Source of the DNA: Streptomyces sp. NBC_00483
Lineage (GTDB): Bacteria > Actinomycetota > Actinomycetes > Streptomycetales > Streptomycetaceae
Assembly (NCBI RefSeq): GCF_036013745.1
Contig: NZ_CP107880.1
Span: 4,526,001-4,590,000 of the forward strand
Reading direction: 5' to 3'
Length of the DNA: 64,000 bases
A program made the translations under genes and the position numbers. The notes under the pieces were generated by a model. The model had not been told where the DNA came from and did not search any database. It saw nothing but the letters and a program-made list of their open reading frames with translations. Shown here piece by piece: positions 17,209 through 31,373 of this stretch (position 1 is the first letter of the stretch; each line of letters opens with the position of its first letter).

Positions 17209-17326
17209 TTCGGCGGCGTCCTACTCTCCCACAGGGTCCCCCCTGCAGTACCATCGGCGCTGTGAGGCTTAGCTTCCGGGTTCGGAATGTAACCGGGCGT
17301 TTCCCTCACGCTATGACCACCGAAAC
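17209..17326 (-). rRNA. rrf: 5S ribosomal RNA
   Basis: About 118 bp. On the minus strand it begins GTTTCGGTGGTCATAGCG and carries the 5S core CCGAACCCGGAAGCTAAG, ending in GCGCCGCCGAAC-type sequence. It lies about 90 bp downstream of the 23S gene. Confidence 0.96.
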
Positions 17327-17414
17327 ACTATGAAACTGTCAACCGCACCGTAGTCGTGGCCCGACATACGGGGTTGTTCGTGGTTTCAGAACCAACACAG
17401 TGGACGCGAGCAAC

Positions 17415-22365
<4,951 letters not shown>

Positions 22366-22559
22366 ATGTTTCCCCGTCATCGGGGTGACACCACGAGAGC
22401 GGAACAGTCGGAGGAATAATCCGACCGTTCACAGCGTCCTCGCTGTGCGCCTGCCGACCCAAAGGCCTGCAGGACTTTTCAAAGGAACCTCGCCCCAGCA
22501 GATGCTGGAGACGGGGTATCAACATATCTGGCGTTGATTTTTGGCACGCTGTTGAGTTC

Positions 22560-22880
22560 TCAAGGAACGGACGCTTCCTTTGTACTCACCCTCTCGGGCT
22601 TTCCTCCGGGCGCTTCCCTTCGGTATTTCGTGTTTCCGACTCTATCAGACCGTTTCACCGGCCGATTCCCTCGGGGTCCTGCTGGTCTTTCTCTTCGCTT
22701 TCCGGCCTTTCGGCTTTCCGGCGAGTCCGACTCTATCAGATCCTTTCGGGCCTGATTCCCAGTCAGCGGGGCTTGTCTTCGCGGCTGTTGGGCCGTTCCG
22801 ACGAGTGAGACTTTAGCGGATTCCCGGCCCCCGAGCTAATCGGGGTCGCGTCCTTTCGAACGTGGATTCCTCATTTCGCA
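22560..22880 (-). promoter_or_regulatory. Tandem rRNA promoters
   Basis: Three related promoter-like blocks lie upstream of the 16S gene. Two share TCTGATAGAGTCGGA, giving -10 elements TAGAGT at 22639-22644 and 22730-22735 (minus strand). A third has TAAAGT at 22810-22815. Each is preceded by GGGAATC at roughly the -35 distance. The leader between promoter and 16S contains GTTGAGTTCTCAAGG-type antitermination/processing sequence in complement (about 22545-22570). Confidence 0.75.
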
Positions 22881-23013
22881 AAGACGCACGTAAATGCAGA
22901 AGACGACCGAGCAGAAGCCAGTCGTCGAGCGTTTAAGAGGTCTTGCGGAATGGTTGTCCGGGGACCGACCGGGGTCGGCGCTCACGGCGGACAACTCGGA
23001 GAACACTACGGAT

Positions 23014-23048
23014 GGGCCCAGGGCGTGTCAACTTCACGCCCCGGGCTC
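23014..23048 (-). terminator. Terminator downstream of proC
   Basis: Near-perfect 14-bp stem (GAGCCCGGGGCGTG with CACGCCCTGGGCCC, minus strand) with a seven-base loop, ten bases past the proC stop codon. Confidence 0.7.
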
Positions 23049-23057
23049 GTACGCAGG

Positions 23058-23882
23058 TCAGCTGTTGTTGCCGGAGGCCAGTTCGCGGCTGCGGTCGCGG
23101 GCGGCTTCGAGGGCGGCGATGAGGGCGGCTCGTACGCCGTGGCTCTCGAGTTCGCGGATCGCGTTGATGGTCGTGCCGGCGGGGGACGTCACGTTCTCGC
23201 GGAGCTTGACCGGGTGCTCGCCGCTGTCGCGGAGCATCGTGGCCGCGCCGATGGCGGACTGGACGATGAGGTCGTGGGCCTTGTCGCGCGGGAGGCCGAG
23301 GAGGATGCCCGCGTCCGTCATGGCTTCCACCAGGAAGAAGAAGTAGGCAGGGCCCGAGCCGGAGAGGGCCGTGCAGGCGTCCTGCTGGGACTCGGGGACG
23401 CGGAGGGTCTTGCCGACCGAGCCGAAGAGTTCCTCGGCGTGCGACAGGTGGGCGCTCGTCGCGTGCGTGCCCGCGGAGATGACGGACATCGCCTCGTCCA
23501 CCAGGGCCGGGGTGTTCGTCATGACGCGGACCACCGGGGTGCCCTCGGGGAGGCGCTCCTCGAAGAAGGTGGTGGGGATGCCGGCCGCGCCGCTGATCAC
23601 GAGGCGGTCGGACGGGACGTGCTGGGCCAGCTCGTCGAGGAGCGTGCCCATGTCCTGGGGCTTGACCGTGAGGATCAGGGTGTCGGCCTGCTTGGCCGCT
23701 TCCTGGTTGGTGACCGGGGTGACGCCGTAGCGGCTGCGGAGCTCCTCCGCGCGTTCGGGGCGGCGGGTCGTGACCATGAGGTCGCTCGGGGCCCAGCCGC
23801 CGCGGATCATTCCGCTGAGCAGGGCTTCACCGATCTTGCCCGTGCCGAGTACGGCGACCTTGTGGCGGGTGTGCTGGCTCAT
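23058..23882 (-). CDS. proC: Pyrroline-5-carboxylate reductase
   Basis: ProC performs the last step of proline synthesis, reducing pyrroline-5-carboxylate with NAD(P)H. The 274-residue protein has the N-terminal Rossmann motif VAVLGTGKIGEALLSGM and the C-terminal signature SGSGPAYFFFLVEAMTDAG, with ENVTSPAGTTINAI close to the end. Normal length. It lies upstream of the rRNA operon on the same strand (divided from it by the rRNA promoters). In mycobacteria proC directly adjoins the bdtA and bS22 orthologs; here the rRNA operon and four genes lie between. Confidence 0.96.
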   Translation of the reverse strand: MSQHTRHKVAVLGTGKIGEALLSGMIRGGWAPSDLMVTTRRPERAEELRSRYGVTPVTNQEAAKQADTLILTVKPQDMGTLLDELAQHVPSDRLVISGAAGIPTTFFEERLPEGTPVVRVMTNTPALVDEAMSVISAGTHATSAHLSHAEELFGSVGKTLRVPESQQDACTALSGSGPAYFFFLVEAMTDAGILLGLPRDKAHDLIVQSAIGAATMLRDSGEHPVKLRENVTSPAGTTINAIRELESHGVRAALIAALEAARDRSRELASGNNS

Positions 23883-24002
23883 GTGACTGGGGGCCTTCCG
23901 TGTGCGGCGTCGTCCTCGTCCCGTCGTTCAGGGGCATCCTCGCATCGGGTGTGCCCGCCGTTCACGGGTGTCCGGTGGGCGGAACGGGCGGGCGCCGGGG
24001 GC

Positions 24003-24740
24003 TCAGGCCGTGCGGCGGCGCAGGGTTGCCGCGCCCAGGCCGAGGACCAGGACGGCGCAGCCGGCGACGATCACGACGTCGCGGAGGTAGGTGGCGGTGA
24101 GGTCGGTGTGCTTGAGGACCTCGTTCATGCCGTCGACCGCGTACGACATGGGGAGCACGTTGGAGATCCCCTCGAGGATCGGCTGCATCTGGTCGCGGGC
24201 GATGAACAGGCCGCAGAGCAGGAGCTGGGGGAAGATCACCGCCGGCATGAACTGGACCGCCTGGAACTCCGATGCCGCGAAGGCCGAGACGAAGAGGCCG
24301 AGGGCCGTGCCGAGCAGGGCGTCGAGGAGGGCGACCAGGAGAAGGAGCCAGGCCGAGCCCGTGACGTCGAGGTCGAGGACCCAGAGGGCGAGGCCCGTGG
24401 CGAGGAGGGACTGGACGACGGCGACCGTGCCGAAGGCCAGCGCGTAGCCGCCGATCAGGTCGGCCTTGCCGAGCGGCATGGACAGGAGGCGTTCCAGGGT
24501 GCCGCTGGTGCGTTCGCGGAGGGTGGCGATGGACGTCACCAGGAACATCGTGATCAGCGGGAAGATGCCGAGGAGCGAGGCGCCGATGGAGTTGAAGGTG
24601 GCCTGGTTGCCGTCGAAGACGTAGCGGAGCAGGAAGAGCATCACGCACGGGACGAGCAGCATCAGGGCGATCGAGCGCGGGTCGTGGCGGAGCTGGCGCA
24701 GGACGCGGAGCGCGGTGGCGGTGGTGCGGTACGTGTTCAT
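24003..24740 (-). CDS. ABC-2 type exporter permease
   Basis: A 245-residue membrane protein with about six membrane segments: the first around 22-42 (SIALMLLVPCVMLFLLRYVF), others near 57-75, 100-125, 135-160, 165-190 and the last near 222-242. The layout and the motif MFLVTSIATLRERTSGTLERLLS are typical of ABC-2 permeases of drug and polyketide exporters. It follows the ATPase gene by 30 bp on the same strand and ends with LRRRTA. The substrate is unknown. Confidence 0.9.
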   Translation of the reverse strand: MNTYRTTATALRVLRQLRHDPRSIALMLLVPCVMLFLLRYVFDGNQATFNSIGASLLGIFPLITMFLVTSIATLRERTSGTLERLLSMPLGKADLIGGYALAFGTVAVVQSLLATGLALWVLDLDVTGSAWLLLLVALLDALLGTALGLFVSAFAASEFQAVQFMPAVIFPQLLLCGLFIARDQMQPILEGISNVLPMSYAVDGMNEVLKHTDLTATYLRDVVIVAGCAVLVLGLGAATLRRRTA

Positions 24741-24770
24741 GGCGGGCTTCCCGGGGCGTCGGCGGGGGCG

Positions 24771-25556
24771 TCAGTGGGTGGTGGGGCGGGCGGTGTTCGT
24801 CGCGTTCGCCTCGTCGACGAGGTGGAGGAAAGCCTCTTCGACGGTGGGGGCGGCGGTGCGCTCGCGCAGGGCGTCGGGGGTGTCGTCGGCGAGCAGTTCG
24901 CCCTCGCGCATGAGGAGGAGGCGGTGGCAGCGCTCGGCCTCGTCCATGACGTGCGAGGAGACGAGGATCGTGGCGCCGCGGGTGGCGAGGTCGTGGAAGA
25001 GGTTCCACAGGTCGCGGCGGAGGACCGGGTCGAGGCCGACGGTCGGTTCGTCGAGGACCAGGAGCTCGGGGGTGCCGAGGAGGGCGACGGCCAGGGAGAC
25101 GCGGCTGAGCTGGCCGCCGGAGAGGTTTCCGGCGAGGGCGTCGGCGTGGGAGGTGAGGTCTACGTCGGTGAGGACGCGGTCGACTTCGGCGTTGCGGTGG
25201 GCGGCGGCGGACCTGCCGGGGAGCAGGACGGATGCGAAGTAGGCGAGGTTCTGGCGGATCGTGAGGTCGAGGTAGACGGACGGGGCCTGGGTCACGTAGC
25301 CGACGCGGGAGCGGAGCTGGGGGTGGCCGGCGGGGTGGTCCAGGACCGTGAGGGTGCCGGTGACCTTGGCCTGGGTGCCGACGACGGCGCGCATGAGGGT
25401 CGACTTGCCGCAGCCGGAGGGGCCGAGCAGGCCGGTGATCTGGCCGCGCGGGACGGTGAAGTTCAGGTTGCGCAGGACGGGGTGGGGGCCTCGGACCACG
25501 GTGAGGTCGGTGGCTTCGACGGCGGTTTCCGTGGAGGGTGACGGCGACTTATTCAT
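24771..25556 (-). CDS. ABC-2 type exporter ATP-binding protein
   Basis: A 261-residue ATPase partner of the permease. Walker A is GLLGPSGCGKST, the Q-loop is in RVGYVTQAPSVY, the signature is LSGGQLSRVSLAVALL, Walker B is ELLVLDEPTVGLDP, and the H-loop is in TILVSSHVMDEAERC. The start is ATG at 25554-25556 (MNKSPSPSTETAV); GTG at 25559 is directly upstream. The nearest GGAGG ends about 15 bases away, which is long. The longer open frame upstream is a translation of repeat DNA and is rejected. The first codons lie inside a 22-bp palindrome, so expression is probably repressed by a regulator elsewhere. Confidence 0.9.
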   Translation of the reverse strand: MNKSPSPSTETAVEATDLTVVRGPHPVLRNLNFTVPRGQITGLLGPSGCGKSTLMRAVVGTQAKVTGTLTVLDHPAGHPQLRSRVGYVTQAPSVYLDLTIRQNLAYFASVLLPGRSAAAHRNAEVDRVLTDVDLTSHADALAGNLSGGQLSRVSLAVALLGTPELLVLDEPTVGLDPVLRRDLWNLFHDLATRGATILVSSHVMDEAERCHRLLLMREGELLADDTPDALRERTAAPTVEEAFLHLVDEANATNTARPTTH

Positions 25557-25570
25557 CACACGATGAATAA
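25549..25570. promoter_or_regulatory. 22-bp palindrome over the exporter start, candidate operator
   Basis: Perfect 9-bp arms TTATTCATC and GATGAATAA flank ACAC. The sequence is strikingly AT-rich against its surroundings and covers the ATG and next two codons of the ABC ATPase gene. This is the geometry of a TetR- or GntR-family operator. No regulator gene is adjacent. Confidence 0.7.
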
Positions 25571-25761
25571 TCCTCCGGAGGGGTGGGGGCGTCAAGGTGT
25601 GGGGGTGCGGTGGGGGGCGCTGGGCCGGGGTTTCGGGGCGGCGGCGGGGCTGGGGCCGTTGTGTCGGCGCGCGGCGCCGGGGTTTCGGGGCGGCAGCGGG
25701 GCTGGGGCCGTCGTATCGGCGCGCGGCGCCGGGGTGCCGCCTTGCCCACCCTGCCGCCCAA

Positions 25762-26025
25762 GGCGGCAGATTGCCCAAGGCGGTGGGCGTCGACCGCAGC
25801 AGGTGGGGAGCCGTGCGGGGCGGCGGATTACCCAAGGCGGTGGGCGTCGACCGCAGCAAGTGGGGAGCCGTACGGGGCGGCAGATTGCCCAAGGCGGTGG
25901 GCGTCGACCGCAGCAAGTGGGGAGCCGTGGTGGGCGTTGCCCAAGGCGGGGGTGGCGTCGACCGTAATGAGTGGGGAGCCGCAGCTGCCGGCGGATTGCC
26001 CAAGGCGGTGGCGGTACCCCGTCGG
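25762..26025. repeat. 57-bp tandem repeat array (about 4.5 units)
   Basis: Units start at about 25762, 25819 and 25876, with a diverged unit from about 25933 and a partial one at 25989-26025. Each contains GATTGCCCAAGGCGGTGGGC then GTCGACCGCAGCAAGTGGGG. The first two are almost identical. It lies in the 25571-26189 interval, which holds no gene; its left part (25600-25760) is GC-rich low-complexity DNA ending in the inverted GGGCGGCAGGGTGGGCAAGG block. Confidence 0.85.
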
Positions 26026-26074
26026 GCCGACGCCCCCGGAGGGGGCGGGTGGTGGGAGGTGGGCGGGGCAAATT

Positions 26075-26170
26075 AAGCCCCTGCGGCGATTGAGCAGCGG
26101 GGTCCGGGGCAGAGCCCCGATCTTTCCAGCCCCGCCGGCGATTGAGGCGCGGGGTCCGGGGCGGAGCCCC
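26075..26170 (+). repeat. Two copies of the dispersed GGGGTCCGGGGCAGAGCCCC element
   Basis: Copies at 26075-26118 and 26128-26170, each with CGGCGATTGAG followed by GGGGTCCGGGGC(A/G)GAGCCCC, which can form a hairpin. Other copies: 39466-39508, and inverted at 32934-32976 and 43899-43941. Such elements are common between Streptomyces genes. Confidence 0.8.
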
Positions 26171-26189
26171 GTGGCGTGGGGCCGGAGGG

Positions 26190-26687
26190 CTACCGGCGCT
26201 TCTTCTTGGCCGGGTTGCCTGCGCGGCGCGCCGTGCGGCGGGAGTACTGGGCGCGAGCCGTCTCGTACTCCTCGCGGCGGAGCTTCTCGCCCGGGGCCTC
26301 GACCAGGCAGCGCAGGGCGTAGGCGATCAGGACGCCCACGAAGCCGATCGCCAGGAAGCCGCGCAGCGACGCCTGCTTCTCGGGGTCGTGCCGCTCGGTG
26401 AAGCCGGTGCGGGTCCGGGCGAAGGCGAGCGCGCTGCAGACCGCGAACATCACGATGAGCAGCAGGTTCACGAGGGATCCGACGTCGGCGATCGCCAGGC
26501 CCTCGTAGGCGAAGCGCAGGACGAAGCAGCCGGCGGCCGCCAGGACCAGCGCGCCCACGCCGACCGCGGCCCGGCGCAGGCCGTAGTTGCCGCTGCGGTC
26601 GACCCAGGTCGTACCGAAGAAGCGGATCTCCTCGGGCTGGGGCCCCGGGGCCGGGGAGGTGCTGGGGGTGCCGGTTTCGTCGCTCAC
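26190..26687 (-). CDS. Hypothetical integral membrane protein
   Basis: A 165-residue protein with three hydrophobic segments at about 42-65 (AAVGVGALVLAAAGCFVLRF), 72-95 (VNLLLIVMFAVCSALAFA) and 110-130 (GFLAIGFVGVLIAYALRCLV), and a strongly basic C-terminus ending AKKKRR. The N-terminus is Pro/Ser/Thr-rich. GTG at 26687 follows a GGGGGC sequence; a longer GTG start at 26720 is possible. I recognise no functional family. It is followed by repeat DNA. Confidence 0.7.
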   Translation of the reverse strand: MSDETGTPSTSPAPGPQPEEIRFFGTTWVDRSGNYGLRRAAVGVGALVLAAAGCFVLRFAYEGLAIADVGSLVNLLLIVMFAVCSALAFARTRTGFTERHDPEKQASLRGFLAIGFVGVLIAYALRCLVEAPGEKLRREEYETARAQYSRRTARRAGNPAKKKRR

Positions 26688-26759
26688 GCCCCCGATTATC
26701 ACCGGACCGGGCCGCGGCACCCGCAGCCCGGCCCCCTAGCGCGGCCCCTTTAACGCGGC

Positions 26760-27074
26760 TCAGGCGCAGCGCGGCGCCACGTAGCCGTCACTGCCCGTCT
26801 TCACGTACGTATCGGAGACGTACTCGCCGACGCCAATGTTGTCCCAGACCCGCGACGTGCCGTACGGGCCCGCGACCGTCTCGCCCGGCTTCTGGCAGAA
26901 GATCGGCACCTGCGCGCTCAGCGGCAGCACCCGCACCACGCGGTACTGGGTTCCGGGGCCACTGCGGACGTTCACGTTGTAGCCCGGGGCCACCCGGTAG
27001 TACATCGCCGCTGCCGCCGCTTCCACGGACTGGCTGGGCCGGCTGGACTGAGCGGACTGTTCGTCTACTGCCAT
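26760..27074 (-). CDS. SH3b-domain protein
   Basis: A 104-residue protein. Residues about 25-100 form a bacterial SH3 domain (YRVAPGYNVNVRSGPGTQYRVV), a fold that usually binds cell-wall peptide. Two cysteines, in IFCQKPG and the C-terminal RCA, could form a disulfide. No signal peptide is visible, so location is unclear; the N-terminus is Ser/Gln/Ala-rich. The ATG follows GGGGAG nicely. It is divergent from the protein kinase gene at 27234. Confidence 0.8.
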   Translation of the reverse strand: MAVDEQSAQSSRPSQSVEAAAAAMYYRVAPGYNVNVRSGPGTQYRVVRVLPLSAQVPIFCQKPGETVAGPYGTSRVWDNIGVGEYVSDTYVKTGSDGYVAPRCA

Positions 27075-27233
27075 GGCGTGGCGTCTCCCCGTCGAACGAA
27101 GCCCGTTCAGCGTTCATTGAGGGCCCGTTGAAATGTATGTGGTGAGCTGTCGAACACGCAGGCTAGCAAGGCTCGTTCGGCTCGTACGAACCATCGACTA
27201 GGCTCCGTGCGTCGCGCGCGCACGGAGATCGCG

Positions 27234-29366
27234 ATGTCATCCACGGGGGTGGACATGCCGTCACACAACAGCATCGGGACCGGCGCAGAAGCGGAACTTC
27301 CGGAGTACGCCGGGCACTACCGGCTCGAGGAGCGCCTGGGTGCGGGCGGCATGGGCGTCGTACACCTGGCGCGGTCGGCGGCAGGGCTGCCGATCGCGGT
27401 GAAGGTGGTGCACGCCGAGTTCGCGGGGGACCCCGAGTTCAGGGGCCGGTTCCGGCAGGAGGTGGCGGCCGCTCGGCGGGTCAGCGGGGCCTTCACCGCG
27501 CCGGTCGTCGACGCCGACCCGGAGGCCGAACTGCCGTGGATGGCAACGTTGTTCATCCCAGGCCCGACCCTTGCCGAGCACGTCAAGCGGAACGGTCCGC
27601 TGGAGCCCGCCCAGCTGCGGCACCTGACGGCCGGACTGGCGGAGGCGCTGCGCGACATCCATCGCGCCGGTGTCGTGCACCGCGATCTGAAGCCGAGCAA
27701 TGTGCTGCTCGCCGAGGACAGTCCCAAGGTGATCGACTTCGGGATTTCGCGCCCCAAGGACAGCGAACTGCGCACGGAGACCGGCAAGTTGATCGGTACG
27801 CCGCCGTTCATGGCGCCCGAGCAGTTCCGCCGCCCGCGCGAGGTCGGCCCGGCCGCCGACGTGTTCGCGCTCGGCTCGCTCCTGGTGCACGCGGCGACGG
27901 GCCGGGGCCCGTTCGACTCCGACAGCCCCTACCTGGTGGCGTATCAGGTGGTGCACGACGAACCGGATGTGTCCGGCGTGCCCGAGGATTTGGCGCCGCT
28001 CGTCCTCGCCTGTCTGGCGAAGGAGCCGGAGGAGCGGCCCACGCCGGACGAGCTGATGGCCCGGCTGCGGCACATCTCGGCGCGGTACGACACGCAGGCG
28101 TTCATACCCGCACAGCGGGAGCCGGTCGAGCAGACCAGCGCCAACTCCCGTGAAGAGACGTCAAGTTCACCGGCCACCCCGCAGAAGCGCCCCCGACCCC
28201 GCACCCTCGTCACCCTCGCCGGCATCCTCGCGCTGAGCGGCGCGCTCACCGTGCCCCTCCTCTGGGGGAGCGACCCCGGCTCGGGCACCGGCACCCGGAC
28301 CGCCCCGGCCGGCTCCCCCGCCACGTTCCACCCCTGGCAGCGGAAGCTCGGCTCCGGTGCCGTGCCCGCCTGCTCGTACGGGGCCGGGAGCCTGAACTGC
28401 ACCGTGCCCGGTGCGCTGGCCGTGTCGCTGGATCCGCGGGACGGCTCGGTGCGGTGGAAGCGGAAGGCGTCCGGTGGTGTCTCCGGCGGGGCGGCGCCCG
28501 TGGTGTCGGGCGGGCTGGTGCACGCGCTCACCCCGGACGGGGCCCGGCTCGTCGCGATGGCGCCCGATACGGGCAAGTCCCGCTGGTCGATGGACATTTC
28601 ACGGTTCCAGGGGCAGGTGCGTCAGGCGGCGGGGCGGGTGCTCCTCGCGGCGCCCGACGGGACGCTCAGCGCGGTCGACAGCACGACCGGGAGACCGGTG
28701 TGGCGCCACCGGCTCCCCGGGACGTCGACGATCCAGCCCGCCCTCTCGTACGTCGGTGGGGGCCTGGCCTATGCGACGACGCCCGCGCCCGACGGCGCGA
28801 ACACGCTGGTGAGCGCGGTGGATCCGGAGACGGGTGACGTCCGCTGGCAGCAGCGATCGCCGGGCACGGCGACCCCGATCGGGGTGTCCGACGGGGTCGT
28901 CTGGTGCGCGGAGCAGAACGCCTCGGGCGAGACCGTCGCGCTCGTCGGCCATCGCCTCACGGACGGGGCGGTGGCACGTCGCGTACGGCTGTCCCTGCCG
29001 CTGCCGTCCGCGACGGTGGCGCTGCACGGCGACACCGCGTATCTGCTCGCGGCGGGCGGCGCGCTGGTGGCGCAGGACCTCGCGTCCGGCAAGCAGGTGT
29101 GGCGGTCGGAGACTTCGGTGAGCCGGGGCTCGGCGCCCGCGGTCGACGCCGCCTCGAACCGGGTGTACTTGACGGCCCCCGACGGCCGGCTGCTCTCCGT
29201 GGACCGGCGCACGGGCCGTCCGGTAGGCCAGAGCAGCCCCCGGCCCGCGGGCCGCTCGGACCGGGTGGTGGCCGATATTCCGGCGCCGGTCGTGAGCGGC
29301 GGCCGGGTGTACGGGAGCGCGCCGGACGGCACCGTTTCCGGCGCCGCCACGGCGGACGATCCCTAG
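27234..29366 (+). CDS. Membrane Ser/Thr protein kinase with PQQ-like beta-propeller
   Basis: A 710-residue Hanks-type kinase. The kinase domain covers about residues 25-275: glycine loop GAGGMGVVHLA, Lys in IAVKVVH, HRDLKPSN, DFG (VIDFGISRP) and the APE-like FMAPEQF. A Ser/Thr/Pro-rich linker follows, then one membrane segment (LVTLAGILALSGALTVPLLW, about 325-345). The extracytoplasmic part (about 370-700) has repeated blades with W and G/D turns (VRWKRKASGG, SRWSMDI, PVWRHRLPG, VRWQQRSPG), typical of a PQQ-like seven-bladed propeller, probably for sensing a ligand. ATG at 27234 has GGAG six bases upstream. Confidence 0.92.
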   Translation: MSSTGVDMPSHNSIGTGAEAELPEYAGHYRLEERLGAGGMGVVHLARSAAGLPIAVKVVHAEFAGDPEFRGRFRQEVAAARRVSGAFTAPVVDADPEAELPWMATLFIPGPTLAEHVKRNGPLEPAQLRHLTAGLAEALRDIHRAGVVHRDLKPSNVLLAEDSPKVIDFGISRPKDSELRTETGKLIGTPPFMAPEQFRRPREVGPAADVFALGSLLVHAATGRGPFDSDSPYLVAYQVVHDEPDVSGVPEDLAPLVLACLAKEPEERPTPDELMARLRHISARYDTQAFIPAQREPVEQTSANSREETSSSPATPQKRPRPRTLVTLAGILALSGALTVPLLWGSDPGSGTGTRTAPAGSPATFHPWQRKLGSGAVPACSYGAGSLNCTVPGALAVSLDPRDGSVRWKRKASGGVSGGAAPVVSGGLVHALTPDGARLVAMAPDTGKSRWSMDISRFQGQVRQAAGRVLLAAPDGTLSAVDSTTGRPVWRHRLPGTSTIQPALSYVGGGLAYATTPAPDGANTLVSAVDPETGDVRWQQRSPGTATPIGVSDGVVWCAEQNASGETVALVGHRLTDGAVARRVRLSLPLPSATVALHGDTAYLLAAGGALVAQDLASGKQVWRSETSVSRGSAPAVDAASNRVYLTAPDGRLLSVDRRTGRPVGQSSPRPAGRSDRVVADIPAPVVSGGRVYGSAPDGTVSGAATADDP

Positions 29367-29395
29367 GGCCTCTCTTCGAACTTCGAAGACAGGGA

Positions 29396-29411
29396 CTGGC
29401 TTCAAAGCCAG
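29396..29411. terminator. Small hairpin between convergent kinase and ilvD genes
   Basis: CTGGCTT-CA-AAGCCAG lies just beyond the ilvD stop codon. The stem is short, so terminator function is only likely. Confidence 0.4.
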
Positions 29412-29414
29412 GAA

Positions 29415-31268
29415 CTAGCCGAGCTGCGACACGTCGCGGACCGCGCCCTTGTCGGCGCTGGTGGCCATCGCGGCGTACGCGCGCAGAGCGGCCGAGACCT
29501 TGCGCTCGCGGGCCTTGGGAGCGTAGACGCCGCCGAGCGCCTCGCGCCGCGCGGCCAACTCCTCGTCGCTCACGAGGAGTTCGATGCCACGGTTCGGGAT
29601 GTCGATGCGCACGCGGTCGCCGTCCTCGACGAGCGCGATGACGCCACCGGCGGCGGCCTCGGGCGAGGCGTGGCCGATGGACAGGCCCGACGTACCGCCG
29701 GAGAAGCGGCCGTCCGTGACGAGCGCGCAGGCCTTGCCGAGGCCGCGGCCCTTCAGGTACGAGGTCGGGTAGAGCATCTCCTGCATGCCGGGGCCGCCCT
29801 TGGGGCCCTCGTAGCGGATGACGACGACGTCGCCCTCCTTGACCTGCTTGAGCAGGATCTTCTCGACGGCCTCCTCCTGCGACTCGCAGACGACGGCCGG
29901 GCCCTCGAAGGTCCAGATGGACTCGTCGACACCGGCGGTCTTCACGACGCAGCCGTCCTCGGCGAGGTTGCCCTTCAGGACGGCGAGGCCGCCGTCCTTC
30001 GAGTACGCGTGGGCGACATCGTGGATGCAGCCGCCCGCCGCGTCGGTGTCGAGGGTGTCCCAGCGCTCGGACTGCGAGAAGGCCTCGGCGGAGCGCTTGC
30101 AGCCGGGGGCCGCGTGCCACAGCTCGTTCGCCTCGTCGGAGGCCGAACCGCTGCGGATGTCCCAGGTGTCCAGCCATTCCTTGACGGAGGCGGAGTGGAC
30201 GGTGTTGACGTCCTCGTTGAGGAGACCGCCGCGGTACAGCTCGCCGAGGATCGCGGGGATGCCGCCGGCGCGGTGCACGTCCTCCATGTAGTACGTCCTG
30301 GAGCCCGCGACGTTCGGCGCGACCTTGGCCAGGCACGGGACGCGGCGCGAGACCGCGTTGATGTGGTCGAGGTTGTAGTCGACCTCGGCCTCCTTGGCGG
30401 CGGCCAGGAGGTGCAGGATCGTGTTCGTGGAGCCGCCCATCGCGATGTCCAGCGCCATCGCGTTCTCGAACGCGGCGTGGGTGGCGATGTTGCGCGGCAG
30501 GACGGAGTCGTCGTCCTCGCCGTAGTAGCGGTTCGCCAGCTCGACGACCGTGGCGCCCGCGCGCTCGTACAGGCCCTTGCGGGCGGTGTGCGTGGCGAGC
30601 ACCGAGCCGTTGCCCGGCAGGGCGAGGCCGATGGCCTCGGCGAGGCAGTTCATCGAGTTGGCGGTGAACATGCCGGAACACGAACCGCAGGTCGGGCAGG
30701 CGTTCTCCTCGATGCGGAGGATGTCCTCGTCCGACACCTTCTCGTTCACGGCCTCGGACATCGCGTCGACCAGGTCGAGCGTGCGGACCGTGCCGTCGAC
30801 GAGGGTCGCCCGGCCGGACTCCATCGGGCCGCCCGAGACGAAGATCGTCGGGATGTTGAGGCGGAGCGCCGCCATCAGCATGCCGGGGGTGATCTTGTCG
30901 CAGTTGGAGATGCAGATCAGCGCGTCCGCGCAGTGCGCCTCGACCATGTACTCGACCGAGTCGGCGATCAGGTCGCGCGAGGGCAGCGAGTACAGCATGC
31001 CGCCGTGGCCCATCGCGATGCCGTCGTCGACGGCGATCGTGTTGAACTCGCGGGCGATGCCGCCCGCCTCGCGGATCGCGTCGCTCACGATGCGGCCGAC
31101 GGGCGCCAGGTGCGTGTGCCCCGGCACGAACTCGGTGAACGAGTTGGCGACGGCGATGATCGGCTTCCGGCCGATGTCCGCACCGGGTACACCGGAGGCG
31201 CGCATAAGGGCGCGGGCGCCCGCCATGTTGCGGCCGTGGGTGACTGTGCGGGACCTCAGCTCGGGCAT
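29415..31268 (-). CDS. ilvD: Dihydroxy-acid dehydratase
   Basis: IlvD dehydrates dihydroxy acids in valine, leucine and isoleucine synthesis. The 617-residue protein carries the Fe-S cysteines [12 protein letters not shown] and [18 protein letters not shown], and the C-terminal [19 protein letters not shown]. The ATG at 31268 has GGAGCGAGCGACG before it, a good ribosome site; a longer frame adds 34 residues. It is separated from the TetR gene by a 134-bp gap with a TTTTTTATCCC patch. Confidence 0.96.
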   Translation of the reverse strand: MPELRSRTVTHGRNMAGARALMRASGVPGADIGRKPIIAVANSFTEFVPGHTHLAPVGRIVSDAIREAGGIAREFNTIAVDDGIAMGHGGMLYSLPSRDLIADSVEYMVEAHCADALICISNCDKITPGMLMAALRLNIPTIFVSGGPMESGRATLVDGTVRTLDLVDAMSEAVNEKVSDEDILRIEENACPTCGSCSGMFTANSMNCLAEAIGLALPGNGSVLATHTARKGLYERAGATVVELANRYYGEDDDSVLPRNIATHAAFENAMALDIAMGGSTNTILHLLAAAKEAEVDYNLDHINAVSRRVPCLAKVAPNVAGSRTYYMEDVHRAGGIPAILGELYRGGLLNEDVNTVHSASVKEWLDTWDIRSGSASDEANELWHAAPGCKRSAEAFSQSERWDTLDTDAAGGCIHDVAHAYSKDGGLAVLKGNLAEDGCVVKTAGVDESIWTFEGPAVVCESQEEAVEKILLKQVKEGDVVVIRYEGPKGGPGMQEMLYPTSYLKGRGLGKACALVTDGRFSGGTSGLSIGHASPEAAAGGVIALVEDGDRVRIDIPNRGIELLVSDEELAARREALGGVYAPKARERKVSAALRAYAAMATSADKGAVRDVSQLG

Positions 31269-31373
31269 CGTCGCTCGCTCCTTCAGAGGGATAAAAAATC
31301 TGTCTCCCGAGCCTACGCCGCCGATCCAAGCGCTGGACAGGGTGTCCGCATAACGGGATGACTGTCTCACTGA

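Noticed and set aside
22950..25541. 863-residue open frame on the plus strand
   Set aside because: It runs antisense through proC and the ABC exporter genes. Composition is Gly/Ala/Glu/Arg-rich, as expected from the third-position GC of the real genes.
25557..26003. N-terminal extension of the ABC ATPase
   Set aside because: The extra sequence is repeat-derived Pro/Arg/Ala and lies beyond the palindromic operator; family length is met from 25556.
25762..26025. CRISPR array
   Set aside because: The units abut without unique spacers and no cas gene is present; it is a simple tandem repeat.
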